Assembly: GCA_009594865.1 (NCBI GenBank) | Contig: VOPT01000033.1 | Location: forward strand, 86,972 to 150,971 | Length of the DNA: 64,000 nt | From: Nitrospira sp. | GTDB lineage: Bacteria > Nitrospirota > Nitrospiria > Nitrospirales > Nitrospiraceae | Direction of reading: 5' to 3' | Shown: positions 37,041 through 45,095 of the stretch, piece by piece | How positions within the stretch are numbered: position 1 is the stretch's first letter | How the letters are laid out: each line of letters starts with the position of its first letter | The notes under the pieces: generated by a model | Told to the model about the DNA's origin: nothing | Database searches by the model: none | The model's input: the letters and a program-made list of their open reading frames with translations, nothing else | Translations under genes and position numbers: made by a program

Positions 37041-39383
37041 ATGAGCGCATCGGACAAGCAATCAACGGAACAGTTCGACTTTGTCACGATGGAAGGGCTG
37101 CTGGCCTATGGAGAAGCCCTCGCACAACGTTCATCGAGCGGCAGGTACGTGTTACCGCCGCCGCCCCCCCCGCCATCGACTGACCGGCTACAACAAACAC
37201 AGACGGCAGCCGACGCGATGAGAGCGTTCATCCACCACGTTCAACAGGGGGTGCCGAGCGCCGAGGCCTATCGTGCCGGACGGCAAGAGCTGCTTGCTAA
37301 AGCCTGTGGAAATGACCCTCTGGTCTTTTTCGCCGCGTGGAATCTACTGCTTGCACGCGGCGAACTTGCGCCACTGTATCGTGCGCCAATCGGCGCGACC
37401 CAAAAACCTGCACATCGCCGTCCGGTCGCTATCGTCCCACGGACGCAATTGACTCCTCAGCTGGCCGAAGGCCGGATCGTGCTGGATTTGGGGGATGATC
37501 GTTTCTGGTTGCTTCCCCGGGACCTCGGCGACCGCACGCTGTTCCTCACCATGCGTCACGGTGTCTCCGAGGTCGAGAGCAAAACCCATCGTGTGGGCCG
37601 ACGACTGGCAAATGTACTCGATACCGAACGCGGCGTACCCAGAGCGGATGCTGTCGGGGCGGCCCTGGCCCGCATGGTGGGCGTGGTCGGCCAGCAATTA
37701 GGCTATCTGCAATTGCGCAATTATCTCGATCCGCGCACGTTTCTTCATCTCATCAGTCACAGCCCCAATACGGAGCAACTCTGCCGCCGTATCACCAAGG
37801 CGTTGCTTCCCGACGGGGCAGATGCGGTGCATCCCCACCGTGAACCGACCTTGGAATCACAGGATTTCGGCTGGGTCACCGGCATGGAGAAACAAGCGGA
37901 ACTCGACGCGGCAGCGAACGCGTTCGGGGTGGATGCGAAGACTGCCAAACGACTCATCAAGCACCCGTTCTACAGCTATCCCGGCGGGCATTCATTTTTT
38001 GATCTCTATGTCGATGTCATCGACGGTCTCCACCGGCTGGGCCGAGCCCATCCCGGCGAAGTGTTGTGTCTCTATACACACAGTTCGACCCTGCGCGCGC
38101 TGCGCATCTATCTCGACCCACGGCCTTTCCGCGAAGCGTTTTCGGAGTTCGGCGAATACAAGGAAGGGCAGGACAACGTCGTGCTCCTCACCTTGGAGAA
38201 CGGCAAACTCTCCGGCTATTCGACCGCCGTAGGGCTGATTGAAAGCGACCGGGTCGCGCGGGAGGCCTGGGTGACGGTTGAGCGGGAACGCAGTCAACGT
38301 GTGACGCTCAAGCCCGGGCGCATCAAACGACTGATCGCCTTGGTGTCGGGGGGAGATTTCGGCGGCGGGGGGGCGGCCTTGAAGGAGTTGCGCGTCACCG
38401 GCAACCGCTTCGGCCTGGACGTCTTGTTTGTCCGCCATGGATTTCTCGGCCTGGCCAACAATTGGATCGACGCCGTCACCGAGGAAGATACCCGCGGCAT
38501 GAGCAGTCATGCCAGCAGCCCCATCGGGAGCAGCCGGTTTGAGGATTTTAAAGACGAACAGGTGCAACATGCCGCGATGCGTTCCCTGGCGCCCTACCTC
38601 GAAGACTCAGCGCTCGTGGTCTTAGGAGGAGACGGCAGCTTGCGCGGCGCGCGGGCGATCCATGAAACCTACGGGGTGCAAGTGGTCGGCATTCCGGGCA
38701 CCATCGACAACAATATCGCCGGTACCACCTCGCTGGGATTTCATTCCGCAATCGCCCTTGCGAATCAATCCATCGAATCACTGAAGGCCACCAGCGCCGC
38801 CATGGGCAGTATCTTTTTCGTCGAGGTCATGGGCGCGGGATCCGGCCACCTGGCCTTGGCGTGCGCCTACCAGGCCCGGGCGGAAGGGATTCTGGTCAAT
38901 GAGCATCCCGATCCCGATGCCTATATCGAAGACATTGTCCTGGGCACCTTACAACGCACATTGGGCGTGCCGAACAAAAGCCATATCTTTGTCGTGGCGG
39001 AACGGACCCCTCACCGGCATCACCGGGAAGGTGGGGTCCACGGGCTGGTCGATTATGTCGCGCAGACGATTGCCACATGGCCGCAGCGACGTGAAGCAAC
39101 GGGCCCGTACTCGCTGGCCTCGGCCACCAAGGCCACGATTCTCGGCCATACGCTCAGAGGCGCGCCGCCGACCCCGGAAGATAAAATGATCGCGCAACAT
39201 CTCGCCTATGAAACGGTGCGCCGGCTCGTTGAACAACCGGACACCATCGTCGGCTGCATGGTGGCCTATCACGATTCAAACCGGATCGAAACGATTCCGC
39301 TTCACGCGGTGTCACCCAAGCCGTTCGACTGGGAATTGTTTACGCGCATGCACGTCACGGAGCTCCAACACGACCGTGTGTAA
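37041..39383 (+). CDS. Histidine phosphatase (PGAM-like) fused to 6-phosphofructokinase-like domain
   Basis: A 780-residue two-domain protein. The N-terminal half (about 150-430) has the histidine-phosphatase motif TMRHGVSEVE (His173) and the second histidine in CLYTHSSTLRALRI (His347). The C-terminal half (about 430-770) is an ATP-type PFK: LVVLGGDGSLRGARAI (Asp531) and IPGTIDNNIAGTTSLGFHSA (Asp556). Two PFK positions differ from the E. coli enzyme: the second Asp of TIDND is Asn558, and the Arg of MGR is Ala599 (EVMGAGSGHLAL), so its substrate or reaction may differ. This is a PFKA-type kinase joined to a phosphatase, in the order opposite to the animal PFKFB enzyme. ATG 37041 follows a GAGG element. 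Confidence 0.88.
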   Translation: MSASDKQSTEQFDFVTMEGLLAYGEALAQRSSSGRYVLPPPPPPPSTDRLQQTQTAADAMRAFIHHVQQGVPSAEAYRAGRQELLAKACGNDPLVFFAAWNLLLARGELAPLYRAPIGATQKPAHRRPVAIVPRTQLTPQLAEGRIVLDLGDDRFWLLPRDLGDRTLFLTMRHGVSEVESKTHRVGRRLANVLDTERGVPRADAVGAALARMVGVVGQQLGYLQLRNYLDPRTFLHLISHSPNTEQLCRRITKALLPDGADAVHPHREPTLESQDFGWVTGMEKQAELDAAANAFGVDAKTAKRLIKHPFYSYPGGHSFFDLYVDVIDGLHRLGRAHPGEVLCLYTHSSTLRALRIYLDPRPFREAFSEFGEYKEGQDNVVLLTLENGKLSGYSTAVGLIESDRVAREAWVTVERERSQRVTLKPGRIKRLIALVSGGDFGGGGAALKELRVTGNRFGLDVLFVRHGFLGLANNWIDAVTEEDTRGMSSHASSPIGSSRFEDFKDEQVQHAAMRSLAPYLEDSALVVLGGDGSLRGARAIHETYGVQVVGIPGTIDNNIAGTTSLGFHSAIALANQSIESLKATSAAMGSIFFVEVMGAGSGHLALACAYQARAEGILVNEHPDPDAYIEDIVLGTLQRTLGVPNKSHIFVVAERTPHRHHREGGVHGLVDYVAQTIATWPQRREATGPYSLASATKATILGHTLRGAPPTPEDKMIAQHLAYETVRRLVEQPDTIVGCMVAYHDSNRIETIPLHAVSPKPFDWELFTRMHVTELQHDRV

Positions 39384-39476
39384 TGGACTGCCCCTTCGTC
39401 GCGCGGAGGCTACATTGACCACTCCTATGTGACGTGTTAGGGTCTTTCCAGTTGTTGTCACGAGTTGTGCATCACC

Positions 39477-39944
39477 ATGTCTGTCTCGCGCTTCACACGA
39501 CTTGTCCTTTGGGTCTGCGCGACGTTGCTCTTGCAGCTGGGCGTCGCCTTTACGGCTGAGCCGGGTCCCGCCCTTCTCGACACCCCGGTTCGGCAGCTCA
39601 CTCCAGCTCCCCACCAAACGCTGTCGGCGGAAGACGGCTCCGTGCGCGCCGGTCCAGTCACTAAGCAAGGTGAAGGTGCCGCACGCGACACCATTCCTTC
39701 GGTTGCACGCCAAACCCTCAAAGCGATTGAAGCTCGACACGGGGAGCCCTTACCGGGTTATGTCGGAGGGCGCAATTTTCAGAATCGTGAACGCGTGCTC
39801 CCACGAGGCCGTTATCGCGAGTATGACGTGCACCCGAAGGTGCCCGGGAAAAACCGCGGAACCGAACGGATCGTCATTAATCAAGCCAGCGGGAAAGCCT
39901 ACTACACGGCCGATCACTATCGTTCATTTGTTCCGATGAATTGA
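39477..39944 (+). CDS. Secreted barnase-like ribonuclease (N1/T1 family)
   Basis: A 155-residue protein with an N-terminal hydrophobic signal (about residues 6-30). The C-terminal 60 residues are the ribonuclease domain: YVGGRNFQNRERVLPRGRY, then REYDVHPKVPG with the catalytic Glu, RGTERIVINQ with a basic residue, and AYYTADHYRSF with the catalytic His. These are the three active positions of barnase (Glu73, Arg87, His102). A barstar gene follows at once, so the toxin and its intracellular inhibitor are paired. ATG 39477 is used; the frame is open from a TTG 12 bases earlier. Confidence 0.88.
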   Translation: MSVSRFTRLVLWVCATLLLQLGVAFTAEPGPALLDTPVRQLTPAPHQTLSAEDGSVRAGPVTKQGEGAARDTIPSVARQTLKAIEARHGEPLPGYVGGRNFQNRERVLPRGRYREYDVHPKVPGKNRGTERIVINQASGKAYYTADHYRSFVPMN

Positions 39945-39950
39945 GGACAC

Positions 39951-40487
39951 ATGTCGATTACTGCGCTTCAATCGATCAAGAAACCATGGGCCCATCTCCT
40001 GGTGCATGCCGAAGGAGAGGCCTTGGATACACTGCTGTCGGTCCCTGCACACTTTGAGATCAAAACTATTTCCGGCAAGAAATGTAAAACGAAAGCCGGG
40101 CTGCTGGATGAATTCAGCCGGGTCTTCTCGTTTCCCGACTACTTCGGCCACAACTGGGATGCGCTGGAGGAGTGTCTCGCCGACCTCGACTGGCTGCCGG
40201 CCAAAGGCTACCTGGTTGTGGTCACGGATGCCGACCAGGTGCTGACGAAGCCGGATGAGGAAGACGACTTTGAAACCTTTGTCGAAATTCTGAGCGAAGC
40301 CGGTGAAGCCTGGAGCCTGAAAGAATCCGACGATGCGACAGGCAATGGCCTGCCGTTCCATGCCGTGCTGGCGGTCCAGGAGCGGCATAAACGCGCCCGC
40401 CACAATTGGTTCGCGCCGCCTTTGGCCATGGAGCGGAAGGCGACGAAATCCGGCGGCGCGAAGGGATCAAAAACCAGGGGGCGTTAG
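39951..40487 (+). CDS. Barstar-family ribonuclease inhibitor
   Basis: A 178-residue barstar protein, cytoplasmic. The signature FPDYFGHNWDALEECLADLDWLP matches the barstar helix that plugs the barnase active site; the preceding ISGKKCKTKAGLLDEFSRVF is the family N-terminus. The last 35 residues (ERKATKSGGAKGSKTRGR) form a basic tail not found in the short classic barstar. It begins 6 bp after the RNase gene, in the order toxin then inhibitor. It protects the producing cell from the secreted nuclease. Confidence 0.9.
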   Translation: MSITALQSIKKPWAHLLVHAEGEALDTLLSVPAHFEIKTISGKKCKTKAGLLDEFSRVFSFPDYFGHNWDALEECLADLDWLPAKGYLVVVTDADQVLTKPDEEDDFETFVEILSEAGEAWSLKESDDATGNGLPFHAVLAVQERHKRARHNWFAPPLAMERKATKSGGAKGSKTRGR

Positions 40488-40522
40488 ACCCTACCATTCC
40501 GACGTGTGATAAGGAGGTGACG

Positions 40523-40933
40523 ATGGGACTCTTTGATCAACTCGGCCAGGCGGCAACAGGGATGTTGGGACAGACCGGTAATAACAATCCGCTGCTGCAA
40601 GCCGTGGTCGGCCTGCTCGCACAGAACAGCCATGTGGGTGGGCTCAGCGGACTTATTCAAGCCTTTCAGAAAAACGGACTGGGAGACATCGTGAATTCCT
40701 GGGTCGGCACGGGCAAGAATCTACCGATTTCATCGGAGCAGATCCAACAAGGATTGGGTGGCGACCTCCTCAAGCAACTGGCCTCGCAGGCAGGCCTCAG
40801 CACGGATGCCGTCGGCGGTCAGCTGGCGAGTCTGCTGCCCGGCTTGATCGATAAGCTGACACCCGGCGGCAAGGTACCGGAGTCAGATTTGATTGAACAG
40901 GGATTAACGTTGTTGCGAGGAAAACTCGGATAG
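40523..40933 (+). CDS. YidB-like protein (DUF937)
   Basis: A 136-residue protein with the DUF937/YidB layout: MGLFDQLGQAATGMLGQ, GLSGLIQAFQKNGLGDIVNSWVG, and ISSEQIQQGLGGDLLKQLAS, ending in LLPGLIDKLTPGGKVP. The family is widespread and of unknown function. A very strong ribosome site (AAGGAGGTGACG) precedes ATG 40523, so it is probably well expressed. It follows the barstar gene by 35 bp in the same direction. Confidence 0.88.
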   Translation: MGLFDQLGQAATGMLGQTGNNNPLLQAVVGLLAQNSHVGGLSGLIQAFQKNGLGDIVNSWVGTGKNLPISSEQIQQGLGGDLLKQLASQAGLSTDAVGGQLASLLPGLIDKLTPGGKVPESDLIEQGLTLLRGKLG

Positions 40934-40984
40934 TCCGATACGCGACTGATTCAGATTGGCCGAAACACTGTTATTTGCCGATGG

Positions 40985-41227
40985 CTAGGAAAGAAAGAGC
41001 CACCGTCCCATCCGTCGCTGTATCCAGCGGGTCAGCCCCCAGGACAGATCGTTCAGGCGTGAGAGCAGCCAGACTTTCGGCGTGACAACCTGTTTCACGC
41101 TCGCGCTCAGCGAGGTGAAATGGTCCGCGCACAATCCATGCGTCTCACTGAGATCGTCGAGCGGCAACTTTTCACGGAGAAACGCCGGCTTCCCGTCTCG
41201 CACACACCAGGCGCAGAGCACTCTCAC
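40985..41227 (-). CDS. Small C-x-W-C / THGLC zinc-binding-like protein
   Basis: A protein of about 80 residues from a GTG at 41227 (an in-frame start at 41284 would add 19 residues). It begins VRVLCAWCVRDGKPAFLREKLPLDD and continues THGLCADH, so it has Cys-x2-Cys and His-x2-Cys-x2-His-like groups that could hold a metal. The same pattern recurs in the next minus-strand gene 210 bp upstream. The motif resembles the short Cys-rich tail (CAWCKK...THGIC) seen at the end of many PAS and receiver proteins, but here it stands alone. Function unknown. Confidence 0.6.
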   Translation of the reverse strand: MRVLCAWCVRDGKPAFLREKLPLDDLSETHGLCADHFTSLSASVKQVVTPKVWLLSRLNDLSWGLTRWIQRRMGRWLFLS

Positions 41228-41436
41228 TGGCTCACTCCATTCGTTGCAGTCCGACTCACCGCCCTGCAGGCGCAAAACCCGCACCAGGAGACAGCGGCGA
41301 TCAGTTCGTTAATTTTTCAGAGGGTTGCAAGAAATAAAGCGGCGGGATCTGGACATTTCGTCGGACAACCGTGTGGCATTACGGCGACGAATGACATTTT
41401 TTGTCTCTTCGGATGCCAAGGTTCCATGCCCATCGC

Positions 41437-41664
41437 TCACAACAAGGCAGGAGCCACCTCAGTTATTCGGCGAACCACCGGCTCATAGCGTGGACGCGAT
41501 CCCTCATCATAGGACGGAACCAGTGGGTCACGCCCGATTCCCATCAGCTGAAGATGGCTGGAACAAATTCCATGGGTTTCGCGCCCATCGTCCAGGGGAG
41601 CCTTTTCGCGTACCACCGCCGGTCGCCCTTCACTTTCACACCAGGAGCAGATCACTTTCATCAT
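41437..41664 (-). CDS. Small C-x-W-C / THGIC zinc-binding-like protein (paralogue)
   Basis: A 75-residue protein beginning MMKVICSWCESEGRPAVVREKAPLDD and continuing ETHGICSSHLQLMG. It aligns with the other small protein over its first 45 residues (CxWC, then a conserved REK-PLDD, then THG-C-xx-H). AGGAG precedes the ATG closely. The C-terminal 25 residues are unrelated. The arrangement of cysteine and histidine suggests one zinc site. Unknown function; the pair is one of the few direct duplications in this part of the window. Confidence 0.65.
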   Translation of the reverse strand: MMKVICSWCESEGRPAVVREKAPLDDGRETHGICSSHLQLMGIGRDPLVPSYDEGSRPRYEPVVRRITEVAPALL

Positions 41665-41781
41665 ATTCTCCTACGCAATGACACCCGGTGCTGAGCAAGA
41701 CTTGCGCCACCGATTCATTGAACAATAAACCATGATTTTTTACAGAAAATCTGATTGAATCCATCCAGCGCTCGGACTGGT

Positions 41782-41827
41782 GTATCGATTCAGATACCCC
41801 GTTGTATCGAATCATCCGCCGATACAA
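41782..41827. promoter_or_regulatory. Phased GTATC/GATAC half-sites upstream of hemL
   Basis: GTATC at 41782, GATAC at 41793 and GTATC at 41804 are spaced by exactly 11 bp; another GATAC lies at 41821. The first pair forms GTATC-N6-GATAC, and the last pair forms the wider inverted repeat TTGTATC-N12-GATACAA. They lie about 85-130 bp upstream of the hemL start codon. The same pattern recurs at three or four other intergenic sites in this part of the window, so a common regulator is the simplest reading. Confidence 0.5.
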
Positions 41828-41909
41828 TGGAAACGCGGCGCCTCAATTGACCGTTTTGAATTTCCCATGTTAGGTTGCGCCCCAAATCACCCCTCGATGA
41901 AAGAGACCC

Positions 41910-43193
41910 ATGAAAACACAACGTTCGGAACAACTTTTTGCAGAGGCACAGCAGATCATTCCCGGGGGCGTCAATAGTCCGGTTCGCGCTTTTCGTTCAG
42001 TAGGCGGACAACCCCGATTCATCGCTCGCGCCAAAGGCGCGCGCCTCTATGATGTCGACGGAAACAGCTATCTCGACTATGTGCTCTCATGGGGCCCCAT
42101 GATTCTTGGCCATGCGCCGGCCACCGTGACAAAGGCCATTCAGCGGGCTGCCGCCAACGGCACCAGTTATGGCGCGCCGACCGAATTGGAAATTCAACTG
42201 GCCACGATGATTCGCGAGGCCCTGCCCTCGATGGAGCAGGTCAGACTAGTGAGTTCAGGGACCGAAGCCGTCATGAGTGCCCTCCGCGTCGCCCGCGCTT
42301 ATACCAAACGCGACGGCATCCTGAAATTCGAAGGCTGTTACCACGGCCATAGCGATTACCTATTGGCCAAAGCCGGTTCCGGCCTGACCACATTGGGAAT
42401 CCCCGACTGCCCCGGCGTCCCCGAGGACTTCACCAAACACACCTTGACCGCACCGTACAATGACCTGGTGACGGCGGAAAAGCTGATCAAGAAACATCAC
42501 CGGCAGCTGGCCTGCGTGATCGTCGAGCCGATCGCCGGAAACATGGGCGTCGTCCCTCCTTCACCGGGATTCCTGGAAGGCCTGCGCAAACTGACCGATG
42601 CGCATGGGATGCTCCTGATTTTCGATGAAGTGATCTCGGGATTCCGGGTCCAGTACGGCGGGGCCCAAACGCTGTACGGCATCAAGCCTGATCTGACGAT
42701 CCTGGGCAAGATCATCGGGGGGGGACTGCCCGTGGGGGCTTACGGCGGTGCGAAGGACATCATGAAGATGATTGCCCCATCGGGACCGGTCTATCAGGCG
42801 GGGACGTTGTCAGGAAATCCCTTGGCCGTCACGGCAGGTATCGAAACGCTGAAGCGGCTAAAGAAGCCAGGTACCTACGAACAACTCGAACAACGGTCGG
42901 TGGCGCTGTCCGAAGGATTGGGCAAGATCGCAAGCAAAGCGGGAGTTCCGCTGACTCAGACGCGGGTCGCCTCCATGATGTGTGCGTTCTTTACTCAGGG
43001 ACCTGTGGTGGACTGGGCAACTGCGAAGAAATCCGACACGAAAGTCTATGCGAAATTCTTTCACCACATGCTGGATGCGGGCGTGTACTTGGCCCCATCA
43101 CAATTTGAGGCCGCCTTCATGTCTGTCGCCCATACACCGCGGGACATTGAGCGCACCCTCAACGCCGCTCAAGCTGCGTTTAAAACCCTCTGA
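41910..43193 (+). CDS. hemL: Glutamate-1-semialdehyde 2,1-aminomutase
   Basis: A 427-residue PLP enzyme that makes 5-aminolevulinate, the haem precursor, in the C5 pathway. The N-terminal PGGVNSPVRAFRSVGG, the substrate/PLP block LVSSGTEAVMSALRVAR, YHGHSDYLL and FDEVISGFRV are diagnostic. The PLP lysine is Lys267 in ILGKIIGGGLPVGAYGG. Length is normal. It is preceded by GTATC/GATAC half-sites and followed by a 38-bp perfect hairpin, so it probably has its own transcription unit. Confidence 0.97.
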   Translation: MKTQRSEQLFAEAQQIIPGGVNSPVRAFRSVGGQPRFIARAKGARLYDVDGNSYLDYVLSWGPMILGHAPATVTKAIQRAAANGTSYGAPTELEIQLATMIREALPSMEQVRLVSSGTEAVMSALRVARAYTKRDGILKFEGCYHGHSDYLLAKAGSGLTTLGIPDCPGVPEDFTKHTLTAPYNDLVTAEKLIKKHHRQLACVIVEPIAGNMGVVPPSPGFLEGLRKLTDAHGMLLIFDEVISGFRVQYGGAQTLYGIKPDLTILGKIIGGGLPVGAYGGAKDIMKMIAPSGPVYQAGTLSGNPLAVTAGIETLKRLKKPGTYEQLEQRSVALSEGLGKIASKAGVPLTQTRVASMMCAFFTQGPVVDWATAKKSDTKVYAKFFHHMLDAGVYLAPSQFEAAFMSVAHTPRDIERTLNAAQAAFKTL

Positions 43194-43243
43194 CCTGGTG
43201 TGAAGATGGCGGGGGTTGCTCGTCTTTTGTGAAGCCTGTTCCT

Positions 43244-43281
43244 GGATGCATTTCGTATCGAAACTGATACGAAATGCATCC
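43244..43281. repeat. 16-bp-arm perfect inverted repeat between convergent genes
   Basis: Two 16-bp arms, GGATGCATTTCGTATC and its exact complement, are separated by a 6-base loop (GAAACT). The GTATC and GATAC ends of the arms recreate the GTATC-N6-GATAC pattern at 43255-43270, and another GATAC is at 43287. It sits between the ends of hemL and a minus-strand gene. It could terminate both transcripts as a hairpin, but there is no T-run, so a protein-binding or mobile repeat role is equally possible. Confidence 0.7.
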
Positions 43282-43321
43282 ATTCGGATACGCGACCGAA
43301 GACCGCTTTCAGCATCCTGGT

Positions 43322-43555
43322 CTATTCGTCGTCGTCCTCGTCGTCCATCTCCAACGCTTCCTGCCGTTTCTGCTCTTCCATCGCATTGTGCAGGAGCATG
43401 CGGACAAACATTGAATACAGCGAACCTTTTTCCAAGGTTCCGCCGGGAGGAATCGCGATTTTACCTTCCTTGATCATGCGATCCATCCAGGCCTTTTGAT
43501 CGGGGGCAATCAAGATCGGCACCTCGACCAGCCCAACTTTTCCAAACATATCCAT
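43322..43555 (-). CDS. Small conserved protein of unknown function with acidic tail
   Basis: A 77-residue protein. It begins MDMFGKVGLVEVPILIAPDQ, continues as a helix-rich segment (KAWMDRMIKEGKIAIPPGGTL, YSMFVRMLLHNAMEEQKRQ) and ends in EALEMDDEDDDE. A good ribosome site (GGAGG) precedes the ATG at 43555. No motif of a known family is recognised. Its end is 41 bp from the large hairpin that separates it from the convergent hemL gene. Confidence 0.6.
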   Translation of the reverse strand: MDMFGKVGLVEVPILIAPDQKAWMDRMIKEGKIAIPPGGTLEKGSLYSMFVRMLLHNAMEEQKRQEALEMDDEDDDE

Positions 43556-43772
43556 GAGTTAAACCTCCGTGAATTCTCGCCGCGATTCGTAACTCGCAAA
43601 ACAATGTCTAGCCCCTCGGCACATTCGGGGAACTGCGCTTCACGCATGACGAGCTACTCTGCGTTGGCATTTGAGCACGCGGTTTTTCGGGTTGTCAACC
43701 GAAGAGCCGCCGCCTGACTCATGGCATGGAGCGTGCTGTGATGAGGTCCTGAAACAATGGAGGACTTACAGT

Positions 43773-44402
43773 ATGCTTCGCACCATCGTACCCGACTCCC
43801 GCCTTTTGAGCCGGTTGGCCCTGCTGTTGCTGGTGGCCTCCCCCACGGCGCCGTTACTTGGCGCGGTGGAAGAAAGCCGCTCGAGCCTCCACACCTATAC
43901 CCCAGCCATCAGAAATGATCCCAGCCCTTTTCATTGCTCCGATTGCTGGGATCTGAAGCCAGACCAACATCCCTCGCTTCCCCAGCACCAATCCAAACGG
44001 TATCGACGCGGACATCATGATCGAGGTCTTCGCCCGCACAAGAACCCCTTTGCAAAAAAATCGCACTCCTTTAGTCGCGGGTTGAGATCCCTTCCACGCC
44101 ATGCCCTCTCGATGGGGGGATTCGAGCGGACGGTGGAAGGCTGGCAAGTTCGGACGGTCGATGGCGATACCATTCGGTATGGTACCGACCGCATTCGCAT
44201 TCGCGGCTACAACGCGCCTGAACTATCCGAACCGGGCGGGCGTGAAGCTGCGCTCCGTCTTGAGCGACTGATGCAAGAAGGCACGATCAACATCGTGCCC
44301 CACGGCCACGACGTCTATGGCCGCACACTGGCCGATGTGTTCGTGAACGGGCAAAACGTGGCCGAAGTGATGACGATGGAAGGATTTGGGAGGAGAGGGT
44401 GA
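43773..44402 (+). CDS. Staphylococcal-nuclease-like (SNase) exported protein
   Basis: A 209-residue protein with a signal peptide (about 1-32) and an SNase domain in its last 95 residues: GWQVRTVDGDTIRYGTDRIRIRGYNAPEL, LERLMQEGTINIVPHGHDVYGRTLADVFVNGQNVAEVM. The catalytic Arg/Glu arrangement is only partly kept: Arg and Asp of the RIRGYNAPE and DVYGRTLAD blocks are there. The middle region (about 35-110) is Arg/His-rich and low complexity, with no conserved content. On the minus strand, 44040-44100 reads like a degenerate tRNA 3' end, which I do not trust. GGAGG lies just before the ATG. Confidence 0.75.
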   Translation: MLRTIVPDSRLLSRLALLLLVASPTAPLLGAVEESRSSLHTYTPAIRNDPSPFHCSDCWDLKPDQHPSLPQHQSKRYRRGHHDRGLRPHKNPFAKKSHSFSRGLRSLPRHALSMGGFERTVEGWQVRTVDGDTIRYGTDRIRIRGYNAPELSEPGGREAALRLERLMQEGTINIVPHGHDVYGRTLADVFVNGQNVAEVMTMEGFGRRG

Positions 44403-44552
44403 AGCTGGTTTCGTGAGATGTTGCTTGGTTGTTCGTAGCCATACTGACGTATAATTCGGATCCATCGTAAACTTTGTCCACTATGAGAAAAAGAGGCGGA
44501 CATTCTCTACAGCACTCCCAATCAATGCCCTGCTGATCACGACCGATCGCGT

Positions 44553-45095
44553 ATGCTGTCCTCAAATAATCTCCTCACTCCCCGCCTTCGACTCCGACAG
44601 TGGCGACCATCGGACCTCGCACCATTCGCGGCGATCAATGCCGATGTCGATGTCATGCGCTATTATCCAGCGCTGTGGACCAGAGCGCAGAGCGACGGCT
44701 TTGCCGAACGGGTCACGCAGCTGATCGAAGAACGGGGCTGGGGCTTCTGGGCTGTTGAAGAGCGGCAATCCCAGCAATTCACCGGTTTCGTCGGGTTGCA
44801 TATCCCATCCGCCTCGCTCCCCTTTTCACCCTGCGTTGAAGTGGGGTGGCGCCTCGCCAAATCCTATTGGGGCCTGGGCTATGCCACGGAAGCTGCGCAA
44901 TCGGCTATCACGTTCGGTTTCGAGCAACTCCATCTGGAAGAAATTGTCGCATTTAGCGCCATCTCCAATCTGAAATCGCGTGCCGTGATGGAACGGCTCG
45001 GAATGCGGCGTGACTGCGAGTTCGACCATCCCCAGGTGCCCGCCGAATCCAAACTGCGGCGACATGTGTTATATCGTCTGAGCAAGCCACCATGA
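44553..45095 (+). CDS. GNAT-family N-acetyltransferase (RimJ/RimL-like)
   Basis: A 180-residue acetyltransferase. The N-terminal LLTPRLRLRQWRPSDLAPFAAI and the acetyl-CoA-binding block EVGWRLAKSYWGLGYATEAAQ are typical. They are followed by LEEIVAFSAISNLKSRAVMERLGM, also typical of the RimJ/RimL/GNAT group acting on protein or small-molecule amines. The substrate is unknown. It overlaps the next gene by 4 bp (ATGA), so the two are translated together. Confidence 0.9.
   Translation: MLSSNNLLTPRLRLRQWRPSDLAPFAAINADVDVMRYYPALWTRAQSDGFAERVTQLIEERGWGFWAVEERQSQQFTGFVGLHIPSASLPFSPCVEVGWRLAKSYWGLGYATEAAQSAITFGFEQLHLEEIVAFSAISNLKSRAVMERLGMRRDCEFDHPQVPAESKLRRHVLYRLSKPP

Noticed and set aside
44040..44101. 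On the plus strand the segment around GGGTTGAGATCCC resembles the 3' end of a tRNA (T-arm and acceptor).
   Set aside because: The T-loop lacks the usual TTCRA order, the T-stem does not pair, and no anticodon arm is found; it lies inside the SNase-like gene. At most a degenerate remnant.
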